Source: a virus. From it: a stretch of DNA of 21,200 nucleotides. The position numbers were made by a program, and so were the translations under genes. The stretch covers positions 1-21,200 of the IMG/VR virus record IMGVR_UViG_3300010233_000325. One strand, written 5' to 3'. This document shows, one piece after another, positions 1 to 7,442 of this stretch. The notes below the pieces were generated by a model. The model did not search any database and had not been told where the DNA came from. It saw nothing but the letters and a program-made list of their open reading frames with translations. Position 1 is the first letter of the stretch, and each line of letters begins with the position of its first letter.

Positions 1-785
1 GCGTACTGATGGACAACGAAGCAGCCCCGATGGGCGACCGTAGCCTCTGCATCAATCCATTGATGCAGGCCGTTATCGTCGATGCCCTGAAGGGTCTGTT
101 CCAGTCCAGCCAGGCCATCTCCTCGCAGTACGAGAAGGGCAAGATGGGTACGGTCATCGGCAACGAATGGTACATGGATCAGAACGTTCGTCGGCATACC
201 TCTGGTGCGCTCGGCGGAACGCCTCTGATGAATGGTGCCACCGTTGACGGCGCGACCTCGCTGGTGACTGATGGTTGGACGCACAACGTCACGAACATCC
301 TGCTTCGCGGGGACATCGTGAGCGTTGCTTCGGTCAATCAGGTCAACCCGCAGAACCGTCAGTCGACTGGCGTAGCGCGTTACTTCGTTGTCACGGCGAA
401 TTGCTCGTCTGACAACTCCGGTAACGTCACTATCCCGGTCAACCCGTGCAGCGGCAACTATACTATCCAGTCCACCGGGCAGTATCAGAACGTCGATGCG
501 CTTCCGGCTGACAATGCGGCCATCACGGTCTTCAGCGCGGCCTCGACCGGTTCCGCTCAGGGCTTGCTGTTCGCCTCCGATGCCTTCACCTTTGCCTCTG
601 CCGACCTCGATGTACCGGGCGGCGTGGACATGGGCAAGCGGGTCTCGGACAAACAGTTGGGGATGAGCATCCGTGCCATCCGCGACTATGACATCAACCT
701 CGACCGATGGCCGTTGCGTTTGGACTTGCTCGGCGGATGGGCTACCATCTATCCCGAACTGGCCGTCAGAATCGCGGGGGCATAA
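1..785 (+). CDS. P22-type major coat protein, C-terminal part
   Basis: This would be the main shell protein of the icosahedral head. The reading frame is open to the left edge (codons from position 3), so the gene is cut and about 260 residues remain. Full P22 coat proteins are about 430 residues, so I estimate some 170 are missing upstream. Family cues are the segment reading APMGDRSLCINP near the start of the visible part and the ending RLDLLGGWATIYPELAVRI, both typical of the P22 coat (gp5) family as I know it. The gp4-like and gp10-like genes just downstream support the call. The ATG at position 9 is internal to the protein and is not the true start. The gene ends with TAA one base before the next ATG. 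The assignment is by recalled family pattern and synteny, not by a search. Confidence 0.85.
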   Translation, partial: VLMDNEAAPMGDRSLCINPLMQAVIVDALKGLFQSSQAISSQYEKGKMGTVIGNEWYMDQNVRRHTSGALGGTPLMNGATVDGATSLVTDGWTHNVTNILLRGDIVSVASVNQVNPQNRQSTGVARYFVVTANCSSDNSGNVTIPVNPCSGNYTIQSTGQYQNVDALPADNAAITVFSAASTGSAQGLLFASDAFTFASADLDVPGGVDMGKRVSDKQLGMSIRAIRDYDINLDRWPLRLDLLGGWATIYPELAVRIAGA

Positions 786-786
786 C

Positions 787-1380
787 ATGGCAATCACCGC
801 AACTACACTCTCGGCTGCCGTGGCTGTGGGCGACCAGGTTGTGAACGTGGCTTCGGCCACGGGCATCTCCGCGCCCGTTTCCACTACTGGGTCTGGATTC
901 ACCATCCTGAAGATTGATGATGAGATGTTCTTCGTCATCTCGGTCTCAGGGACGGTGGTGACAGTCCTTCGTGGTCAACAGGGTACCCAACAGGTATCCC
1001 ATTCGACCTCCACCCCTGTGCTGATTGGCTCGCCTTCGGACTTCTCGAACTTCGTTCCCGTCCAAGCTGCGTTCTCGGTGCAGACTCCGTATAACTTCTC
1101 CGCCATCGGACCTCCGATTGTCAGCGCGACCACCATCGCGCCGGTGAACGGGGCCATCCACCATGTCACAGGGACTACCGCGCTATCGGTCATCACCGTG
1201 CCTTCTGGTGCCGTTTCCGGCTCCAAAATCACGCTGATTTTCGATGGTTCGGGTTCCGGGTTGACATGGGGTTCCGGCGGGAACATCGCCGTCGCGGGAA
1301 CCGCCACCACCGCTGCCTCGTCCGTGGATTTCATCTACGACGCACCCAGCGCGAAGTGGATTCCCTCGCGGTTAGCGTAA
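787..1380 (+). CDS. Probable head decoration / capsid-associated protein
   Basis: The product is 197 residues, rich in Val, Ser, Thr, Ala and Gly with no long helix, so probably an all-beta structural protein. The first half (to about residue 80) contains a DDEMFFVISVSGTVV stretch followed by LRGQQGTQQVSHS. That pattern, RG-x-x-GT-x-x-x-x-H, is one I associate with small phage structural modules. The second half (about 115-197) has a repeated beta pattern ending FIYDAPSAKWIPS, similar to domains on phage fibres and head decorations. It starts one base after the coat stop, the usual place for a decoration or head-completion gene. The Shine-Dalgarno is weak (GGGGG at 776-780), so expression probably relies on coupling to the coat gene. 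Capsid decoration is inferred; a fibre anchored to the head is the main alternative. Confidence 0.6.
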   Translation: MAITATTLSAAVAVGDQVVNVASATGISAPVSTTGSGFTILKIDDEMFFVISVSGTVVTVLRGQQGTQQVSHSTSTPVLIGSPSDFSNFVPVQAAFSVQTPYNFSAIGPPIVSATTIAPVNGAIHHVTGTTALSVITVPSGAVSGSKITLIFDGSGSGLTWGSGGNIAVAGTATTAASSVDFIYDAPSAKWIPSRLA

Positions 1381-1387
1381 CCCTAGA

Positions 1388-1412
1388 GGCGGGGGACTCG
1401 CCATCCCCCGCC
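1388..1412 (+). terminator. Hairpin after the coat/decoration pair
   Basis: A perfect 8-bp stem (GGCGGGGG, 1388-1395; CCCCCGCC, 1405-1412) encloses a 9-base loop and is followed by ATCTTTC. It lies in one of the few real intergenic gaps on the plus strand (1381-1430). The T-rich tail is short, so it may be a leaky terminator or an mRNA-stabilising hairpin that sets coat and decoration message apart from downstream genes. Confidence 0.4.
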
Positions 1413-1430
1413 ATCTTTCAAGGAGGACGA

Positions 1431-1661
1431 ATGTCCATCTATATCTGGAAGTACAAGGAAGGCCAGTCCAAGCTCTGCACCACTCAGGCCGACTTAGACA
1501 AATGCGCGGCATGGTTCAATAACCCACTCGACCTTCCTGAAGGTGAGGAAGTCGTCGTCGAGCCAGACCCTCAGCCAGTCCCAGAGCCAGTTGTAGAAGC
1601 TCCGGTAGAGGTTTCTGAGCCCGTGGTCGAAGATGTCCTTGAGCCTGAGAAAGCCAAATGA
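1431..1661 (+). CDS. Small acidic Pro/Glu/Val-rich protein
   Basis: The product is 76 residues. Residues 1-35 look folded (MSIYIWKYKEG..., with C16 and C25 and several aromatics). From about residue 36 the chain is a low-complexity acidic tail of repeated Pro, Glu, Val and Asp, probably disordered. The start is set by a strong Shine-Dalgarno (AAGGAGG, 1420-1426) four bases before the ATG. The last codons overlap the gp4-like gene by ATGA at 1658-1661. I do not recognise the family. Its place between decoration and gp4 suggests a small virion or assembly protein, but nothing in the sequence proves that. Confidence 0.65.
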   Translation: MSIYIWKYKEGQSKLCTTQADLDKCAAWFNNPLDLPEGEEVVVEPDPQPVPEPVVEAPVEVSEPVVEDVLEPEKAK

Positions 1662-2386
1662 CTGCCGAAGAACTCATAGAAAGCTCTCTACGCCTTATCG
1701 GGGCATTGGCTCCGGGCGAGACTCCATCCGGTTCTGAAGGAACAGACGCTTTGTTCGTCCTGAATCAGATGTTGGACTCATGGAACGCTGAGAGTCTTTC
1801 CATCTTCACCATCTCGCGTTCGGTCTTTGACTTCATCGCCAACCAGCAAGCCTATACCTATGGTGTAGGCGGCGATTTCAATGCCGCACGTCCGGCCAAG
1901 ATTGACCATTGTTCCGTACTGTATCTGTCGAACCCATCGCAGCCGCTTGAGCTTCCCCTGCAAATGCTTACGGATGAACAGTGGTCGCAGATTCCCGTCA
2001 AGGCGGTCTACTCCACCATCCCGCTTCAAGTCTGGGATGATGGTGGGTACCCTCTGCGTACCCTGAGCTTCTGGCCAATCCCATCAGCGGCCAACCAATT
2101 CTGTTCCTACGCATGGACGGCGTTGACTGAGTTCACCGACCTAGCGACAGACAATGACTATCCTCCGGGCTATGCCAAGGCCCTGCGCTACAACTTGGCT
2201 GTGGACTTGGCTCCGGAGTGGGGTGTGGAGCTTCCGCCAGTGGTCGCCGCACAGGCTGTATCGTCCAAGGCCATACTCAAGAGCATGAACATCGGGCCGA
2301 TAGACATCCGGTGCGACGGTGCTTTGGTCAACCCCAAGGGCGGATACTACAATTACAGGAGCGATACTTTTGGGAAACCAATCTAA
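1658..2386 (+). CDS. P22 gp4-like tail accessory factor
   Basis: In P22 this protein binds under the portal ring and plugs the head-tail junction after DNA packaging. The product is 242 residues. P22 gp4 is shorter (about 166), but relatives of this length occur. The N-terminal pattern, TAEELIESSLRLIGAL followed by a gap and LFVLNQMLDSWNAESL, is the characteristic opening of the family. The middle holds the Y-T-Y-G-x-G-G-D-F block (about 68-76) and the later SFWPIPSA and PPGYAKALRYNLAVDLAPEWG motifs (about 168-190), which I also associate with it. It overlaps the upstream gene by four bases and the gp10-like gene by one base (TAATG). The following gp10-like gene strongly supports the identity. 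Confidence 0.88.
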   Translation: MTAEELIESSLRLIGALAPGETPSGSEGTDALFVLNQMLDSWNAESLSIFTISRSVFDFIANQQAYTYGVGGDFNAARPAKIDHCSVLYLSNPSQPLELPLQMLTDEQWSQIPVKAVYSTIPLQVWDDGGYPLRTLSFWPIPSAANQFCSYAWTALTEFTDLATDNDYPPGYAKALRYNLAVDLAPEWGVELPPVVAAQAVSSKAILKSMNIGPIDIRCDGALVNPKGGYYNYRSDTFGKPI

Positions 2387-3840
2387 TGTCTAGATTCGGT
2401 ATTTGTGGTGGTTCCTATCAATCGCAGACCTTCTCAGCAGACGCGCAGATGTGCATGAATATGTACGTCGAGAAGGACGAATCGGGATTGGGCAAGTCCG
2501 ATATGCAGCTTGTTGACTGCCCCGGACTCTCGACCTTCATCACCCTTCCGCAAACCCCCGTTCGCGGGGAGATTGAGATAAATGGCAGAGCCTTCGCAGT
2601 CGCAGGCGCAAAGCTGTATGAGATAACTTCTGCGGGTGGTTCTACCGAGCTTGGCGATGTGGGCAACGATGGACTCCCCGCATCATTGAGTTCCAGCCAG
2701 ATTCAAGTCTTGGTTGCTTCGGCGGGACAATGCTATGTCTTCAATCTGACGACCAACACTTTCTCGGCGGTAGATACCGCCACCCTGACCAACGTTTCCG
2801 TGGTCGGGTATACGGACTCCTATTTCCTCGCTCTCATCAAGGACTCGAACCAGTTCCAATTCTCCGCGCTTCAGGATGCTACCTCTTGGGACTTGCTGGA
2901 TGTGGAGGAAATCTCAGTGTTCGCGGGCAACATCAACTCGATGGTGGTTGACCACCGCGAGATTGTGCTTCTGGGGAACCAGAAAACCGTTGTCTATTAT
3001 GACACTGGAGACTCGGACAATCCCTTTCTTCCCGTACCATCAGGAATCATGGAAGTCGGTTCAGGAGCGGTTTACTCAGCAGTACGCGCCGACAATTCCG
3101 TGTTCTGGCTTGGTCAAGATGAGCGCGGCTCAGGCATGGCGTTCAAGGCGCAGGGCTACACTCCGCAGCGGGTCTCGACCTTCGCCATCGAGTTTGCATG
3201 GCAGTCATACTCCACTACAACCGATTGCGTGTCCTATTCCTATCAGGAACGCGGACACACCTTTGTCGTCTTCCGCTTCCCGTCCGCCAACAAGACATGG
3301 GTGTACGACACCTCGAACTCGATATGGCATGAGCGTGGCTTTTGGCACAACTCATCCTTCACCGCCCATCGTTCCACATGCCATATGTATGCTTTCGGCA
3401 AGCACTTGGTAGGAGACTGGGATTCAGGGAAGATATTCAACATGAGTCCCACCTACAGCGACGACTTTGGCAACTCTTTGCGCCGCGTCCGCCGCGCGCC
3501 ATTTGTCGCATCAGAAGGGCGATATGTGACACTGCCATATCTTGAGGTCGAATGCGATACGGGAATCGGTCTGGTTTCCGGGCAAGGCTCTGACCCACTG
3601 TTGATGATGCGTATGTCGAAAGACAACGGCAAAACATGGTCGGATGAGCGCACGGTAAACATCGGCGATCTTGGGGATTATGGCAAGCGCGTGTTTTTCC
3701 GGAGACTGGGAAGATTCTGGGGTACGAAGGGATTGATTTTCGAGTTGTCATTCACCGACCCCATTCCCTTCAGAATCACCGATGCGTATGTTCCGCCGCC
3801 AGTCACAAGATTGGCCACGACTCTTAGGAGCCAAGCATGA
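2386..3840 (+). CDS. P22 gp10-like packaged-DNA stabilization / needle hub protein
   Basis: In P22, gp10 forms the hexameric hub below gp4 that carries the tail needle and receptor-binding spikes. The product is 484 residues, close to P22 gp10 (about 470). It shows a beta-propeller-like run of short strands. Family cues are FSADAQMCMNMYVEKDES near the start, the LVDCPGLSTF segment with RGEIEINGRAFAVAGAKLYEI after it, ALQDATSWDLLDV in the middle, and the VWVYDT/ W-H-E-R-G region (about 305-322). The C-terminal part (about 390-470) contains SKDNGKTWSDER, a signature of this family. The start is the ATG overlapping the upstream TAA by one base; longer upstream frames overlap the gp4-like gene and are shadows. 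The stop overlaps the next gene by ATGA. Confidence 0.88.
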   Translation: MSRFGICGGSYQSQTFSADAQMCMNMYVEKDESGLGKSDMQLVDCPGLSTFITLPQTPVRGEIEINGRAFAVAGAKLYEITSAGGSTELGDVGNDGLPASLSSSQIQVLVASAGQCYVFNLTTNTFSAVDTATLTNVSVVGYTDSYFLALIKDSNQFQFSALQDATSWDLLDVEEISVFAGNINSMVVDHREIVLLGNQKTVVYYDTGDSDNPFLPVPSGIMEVGSGAVYSAVRADNSVFWLGQDERGSGMAFKAQGYTPQRVSTFAIEFAWQSYSTTTDCVSYSYQERGHTFVVFRFPSANKTWVYDTSNSIWHERGFWHNSSFTAHRSTCHMYAFGKHLVGDWDSGKIFNMSPTYSDDFGNSLRRVRRAPFVASEGRYVTLPYLEVECDTGIGLVSGQGSDPLLMMRMSKDNGKTWSDERTVNIGDLGDYGKRVFFRRLGRFWGTKGLIFELSFTDPIPFRITDAYVPPPVTRLATTLRSQA

Positions 3841-4541
3841 GCGCATCATCCCAGATACCCCAACTGCCTCCTATCCGCAGTCCGCTGGTTGGCAAAGATG
3901 GGATGGTCAGGGACTTCAGTTGGCTGAAATGGTTGCAAAATCTTCAAATCAAGACCGCCGACGCATTGACACTCATCGGGCAGATTGCCGCTTCTGCCGT
4001 GATTCAGGGACGGACAGAGGGCATTGGCACGACAGTCGGCAACCTGACTTCTACGGGAGAATTGAATACGACTGACTCAATCGCCGCCGATGGTACAGGG
4101 AGTCCATTGGCGGGCGGGGTAAGGGCTTTCATCGGCATGGAATCTTCGGGAAGGCTGGCATCATCGTTCTATCTTCAGCCCGTCGATGCTTCGATGGTTC
4201 CGACAGCCGATACTTCGCTCTCCAACAATGGAGCCGACACGGTGATTTCAATATCGTCCAACACCATGAGGCTTGGATTCGGTGATGTGATTTATTCGGC
4301 TGGTTCGGTAGACCCAGGACTGACGGGAACGTATTACGTCTATGCCGATGACCCGACATTCTCTGGTGGCGCGGTGACATATCACGCGACTCTGGACGGA
4401 ACGGTGGCCAAGACTGGAGCGACGACGCGGGTATTTTTCGGAGCCATCACGACATCGGGCGCACCCACTACTGGAGGTGGGTCAACGGGAGGCACGACCG
4501 ATGGAGGGAATGGAGGCTCGCGTGGAGCGAACCTGCCATGA
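3837..4541 (+). CDS. Tail needle-position structural protein (gp26 slot)
   Basis: The product is 234 residues. The first 40 residues are Pro-rich, then helical (IPQLPPIRSPLVGKDG, then FSWLKWLQNLQ), a layout I associate with virion-attachment segments of phage fibres and needles. The region 75-205 is beta-rich, including a Y-Y-V-Y-A-D-D-P-x-F-S-G-G pattern common in phage tail proteins. The C-terminus is a Gly/Thr/Ser-rich flexible tail. It occupies the place of the P22 needle gene gp26 directly after gp10, with a four-base overlap, but it lacks the long trimeric coiled coil of P22 gp26. It may therefore be a different type of tail tip or fibre. Structural role is likely; the exact role is inferred from position. 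Confidence 0.6.
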   Translation: MSASSQIPQLPPIRSPLVGKDGMVRDFSWLKWLQNLQIKTADALTLIGQIAASAVIQGRTEGIGTTVGNLTSTGELNTTDSIAADGTGSPLAGGVRAFIGMESSGRLASSFYLQPVDASMVPTADTSLSNNGADTVISISSNTMRLGFGDVIYSAGSVDPGLTGTYYVYADDPTFSGGAVTYHATLDGTVAKTGATTRVFFGAITTSGAPTTGGGSTGGTTDGGNGGSRGANLP

Positions 4542-4771
4542 AGCACACGACCGAGATTGTGGAGACAAAAGAAGCTAATGGACAATTCGCAGTCAAAATA
4601 CGCTGCTGTGACGACCCGAATACGGACGAATGGCACACTGTCGCTGCTCAGTTGGTGGAGCGAGGCTTTGATGCTCAACACCGATTGGCAGCTACACACC
4701 ACGACGCATTGTTGCTGGCAAGAAAAGTCATGGACACTGTGAAGGGTCAGAAAAAGGAAAACGAGGTCTAA
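4538..4771 (+). CDS. Small hypothetical protein (gp14 slot)
   Basis: The product is 77 residues, charged and probably mixed alpha/beta. A beta-like N-terminal half (EIVETKEANGQFAVKIRCC) is followed by a helix containing AQLVERGFDAQHRLAATHHDALLLA and ends in a Lys/Glu-rich tail. It overlaps the preceding gene by ATGA and ends immediately before the next ATG, so it is tightly coupled on both sides. In P22 the equivalent place between needle and first ejection protein is held by gp14, a small assembly protein. I see no sequence basis to call them homologous. No function is assigned. Confidence 0.6.
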   Translation: MKHTTEIVETKEANGQFAVKIRCCDDPNTDEWHTVAAQLVERGFDAQHRLAATHHDALLLARKVMDTVKGQKKENEV

Positions 4772-6043
4772 ATGTCATTCTTGGGCGGAATATTCCCATC
4801 CAACACGAATTATGGCGGATACGGACTACCGGGTGTCGGGACTCCTACCACTGGTGGAACATCCACTGGCTCATCCACCACCTCATCCTCCTCCCCGTGG
4901 TGGCTTCCTCTTGTTGGATTGGGAATCAATGCCGGAACCTCCATCCTGTCTGGAGTGTTGGGAGCCAATGCTGCTGGTAATGCGGCTTCTACTCAGGCCA
5001 ATGCCGCGACTCAGGCCGCACAGCTTCAATATCAGGCTTCGCAGAACGCGCTTGGATTCGCCCAGAATGTTTACAACCAACAGCAAGGACAGGCGCAGCC
5101 GTGGATACAGGCGGGGCAAGGAGCGGTCACCAATCTAGCCTATTTACTTGGCATCCCGATGCAGCAGGCGGCTCAAGTAGCGCAACAGAACCCGCAGTTG
5201 GCCCAGCAGGCCAGCACGGTTGGTCAGTATGCAGGAGCGGGGAACAATCTTCCCGCTAATCTGTCCGGAGGAACAATTCCCAACGGCATGGGCGGGCCTG
5301 CCTATTCCGGAGGTATTTCACCAGAGGCTTCGGCGGCGAATCCCAGGCCGAATGAACACATTCTTCCAGACGCGGCTACAGGTACTTCTCCGGCTGCTTC
5401 TACCGCTACAAGCACCGTTCCAGTATCCGGGGGTTCCACCGTACCGCTTTCTGGACTGTCTGGTACATCCACCCCTACGGGAATCAATCCGGCTCTTGGG
5501 GCATTTGGTTCGCTCTCTACTCCGTGGACGCAGCAATTCAATGCGCCTACTGATGTCACGGAGCAGAACGATCCTGGCTATCAATTCCGGCTCGCGGAGG
5601 GACAGAAAGCTCTTGAGCGTTCAGCCGCCGCCAAAGGCGGACTGCTTTCAGGAGGCACAGCCAAAGCCCTTGACCGCTATGGTCAGGACTATGCTTCCGG
5701 GGAATATGGCAACGTCTACAACCGGGCATTGGGAGAGTATCAGCAGAATTACAACATCTTCCAGCAGAACCAGTCCAATCTCTACAACCGCCTTTCCGGT
5801 CTTGCAGGACTTGGACAAGTCTCCGCCGGACAACTCAACTCCGCTGGACAGAATTATTCCAACAATGCCGGGAATCTTCTGATTGGCGGAGCCAATGCCC
5901 AGGCCGCTGGATTGAACAATGCGGCATCGGCAAGAGCTTCGGGATACATTGGTGGAACCAATGCGACCACCGGAGCATTGTCCGGACTCGGTAATCTTGC
6001 GACTCTGGCATCCGTCTTGTACCCGCAGATAGCACCACACTAA
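4772..6043 (+). CDS. Probable internal virion / DNA ejection protein (gp7 slot)
   Basis: The product is 423 residues. Residues 1-42 are Gly/Ser/Thr-rich, then PWWLPLVGLGINAGTSILSG and Ala-rich helix form a hydrophobic segment (about 42-70) of the type used to insert into the host envelope. A Gln/Ala-rich helical region follows (AAGNAASTQANAATQAAQLQYQ). The C-terminal third (about 265-360) has E-Q-N-D-P-G-Y-Q-F-R-L-A-E-G-x-x-A-L-x-R-S-A-A-A-K-G and a run of Tyr/Gln/Asn helix, patterns I associate with podophage DNA-transfer proteins. It has no cysteine. It abuts the upstream stop with GAGG at 4763-4766. In P22 this slot holds gp7, one of three proteins ejected with the DNA to span the envelope. 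Confidence 0.72.
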   Translation: MSFLGGIFPSNTNYGGYGLPGVGTPTTGGTSTGSSTTSSSSPWWLPLVGLGINAGTSILSGVLGANAAGNAASTQANAATQAAQLQYQASQNALGFAQNVYNQQQGQAQPWIQAGQGAVTNLAYLLGIPMQQAAQVAQQNPQLAQQASTVGQYAGAGNNLPANLSGGTIPNGMGGPAYSGGISPEASAANPRPNEHILPDAATGTSPAASTATSTVPVSGGSTVPLSGLSGTSTPTGINPALGAFGSLSTPWTQQFNAPTDVTEQNDPGYQFRLAEGQKALERSAAAKGGLLSGGTAKALDRYGQDYASGEYGNVYNRALGEYQQNYNIFQQNQSNLYNRLSGLAGLGQVSAGQLNSAGQNYSNNAGNLLIGGANAQAAGLNNAASARASGYIGGTNATTGALSGLGNLATLASVLYPQIAPH

Positions 6044-6047
6044 ACCT

Positions 6048-7442
6048 ATGTCATCCATCCCGCTTCCCGCGCTGCATATCAATCCGCCCGCCGACCCGTC
6101 TGAGGGCTTGACCAAAGCCGTTCAACTGAAGTCCCTATTGCAGAGCCAGCAACTCCAGCAACAGGCGATGCAGGAGAACCAGCTTCAGATTGACCAGCAG
6201 AAACGCTCGCAAGCCGACCATCAGCTTGCCCAGAAAACGCTGGCGGACAATAACGGGGACATGGACAAGACCCTGAACCAGCTTCGGGGAAAGGTAGACC
6301 CGTCGTTTCAGGCACAGCTTGAGCAGGAACACGCGCTGACGTTACAGAGAGAATCAGTGAAGGATGCCAGAGACAGGGCGTTGGAGGAGAAGACGAATGG
6401 GGATTTGTTCTCCGTCGTTGACCAAGCCAAAGGGATGTCCGCGCAGGACTTTGAGAAGAACAAGCCGCTCATCGCGCAGAGGATTTCGGAGATAAACCCG
6501 AAGATACAGATGCCTCCCGATGCCAAGCAGTCTGACATGGACAATCTTCTTTTGGGCCTGAATGTCCAGAAATATTACCAGCAGAAGGCGAAGCAAAAGC
6601 AAGATGAACAGGCGGCGCAAGATGTCCATCAGAACATTCAATCGGAGATAGAGGCGCGGAAGAATAAGCCGGAAAATAAAGATGACCGCGCTATTTCCAT
6701 CATGGCGAAACCTGAGAAAGAATGGACTCCAGCGGAAGCCGCCTATATGAAGGGCTATCGCCAATATGTCAAGGAAACCAAAGTAGAGCCTGGAGTCCTT
6801 CGCATCGAGGCATTGGGAGAGACTCGCGGCCCCACCGTGTTTGACAATCAGGCCAATGCAACGGTTACGATGAATTGGAACGATTACAACCGACTGAATA
6901 AGCAATTTCCGGGCCGCTACACCGCTCCCCAGTTCACACCAGAATCCCAGATTCAGCAGGGGACAGGAAAAGCATTTGCTCCGGGCGGCAAGGGAAGCGA
7001 AGACATCCTCGCATTCAATACCGCCATCAAGCACGCGAATACTCTACAGAAAGCCGCAGATGCACTCGACAATGGAGACATTCGGCTGGCGAATAAAATT
7101 GGGAATGAGGTTGGGATTCAGTTTGGGTCTGACAAGGCCACCAACTTCAGGACGATTGCCGGGGTCTATACCCGCGAGGTCAATAAAGCCCTCACATCGA
7201 ACCACATCACCGACCAAGAGCTTGAGAAAATCGGTGGAACCATGCCGGACAATGCCAGTCCCGCGCAGATTAAGGGAAGTCTCAATGCCTACAAGTCATT
7301 GATGGCGGATAAGGCTGCGCTGAGACAGCAGCAGTTCGAGGCTGGCAGGCAGGGAAAGCCCAACTTTAATACCCCATCTGCTCAACCTTCCGGAAAAACC
7401 ATTAGATATAAGATTGTGAATGGACAATTGGTTCCCGAATAA
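6048..7442 (+). CDS. Probable internal virion / DNA ejection protein (gp20 slot)
   Basis: The product is 464 residues, almost entirely helical and charged, with a Gln-rich coiled-coil stretch at about 25-60 (LLQSQQLQQQAMQENQLQ, then QQKRSQADHQLAQK). The middle is rich in Lys, Glu and Gln. The C-terminal 50 residues turn Pro/Gln/Ser-rich. No cysteine is present and no enzymatic motif is visible. It starts five bases after the previous stop with no obvious Shine-Dalgarno, so coupling is likely. It ends with a one-base overlap (TAATG) with the next gene. Size, helicity and its middle place among three large helical proteins match the P22 gp20 slot. Sequence homology to gp20 itself cannot be claimed. 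Confidence 0.68.
   Translation: MSSIPLPALHINPPADPSEGLTKAVQLKSLLQSQQLQQQAMQENQLQIDQQKRSQADHQLAQKTLADNNGDMDKTLNQLRGKVDPSFQAQLEQEHALTLQRESVKDARDRALEEKTNGDLFSVVDQAKGMSAQDFEKNKPLIAQRISEINPKIQMPPDAKQSDMDNLLLGLNVQKYYQQKAKQKQDEQAAQDVHQNIQSEIEARKNKPENKDDRAISIMAKPEKEWTPAEAAYMKGYRQYVKETKVEPGVLRIEALGETRGPTVFDNQANATVTMNWNDYNRLNKQFPGRYTAPQFTPESQIQQGTGKAFAPGGKGSEDILAFNTAIKHANTLQKAADALDNGDIRLANKIGNEVGIQFGSDKATNFRTIAGVYTREVNKALTSNHITDQELEKIGGTMPDNASPAQIKGSLNAYKSLMADKAALRQQQFEAGRQGKPNFNTPSAQPSGKTIRYKIVNGQLVPE

Noticed and set aside
6354-7034. Long minus-strand frame of 226 codons
   Set aside because: It lies wholly inside the second ejection-type gene, which has coupled starts and stops. Composition is that of an antisense shadow.
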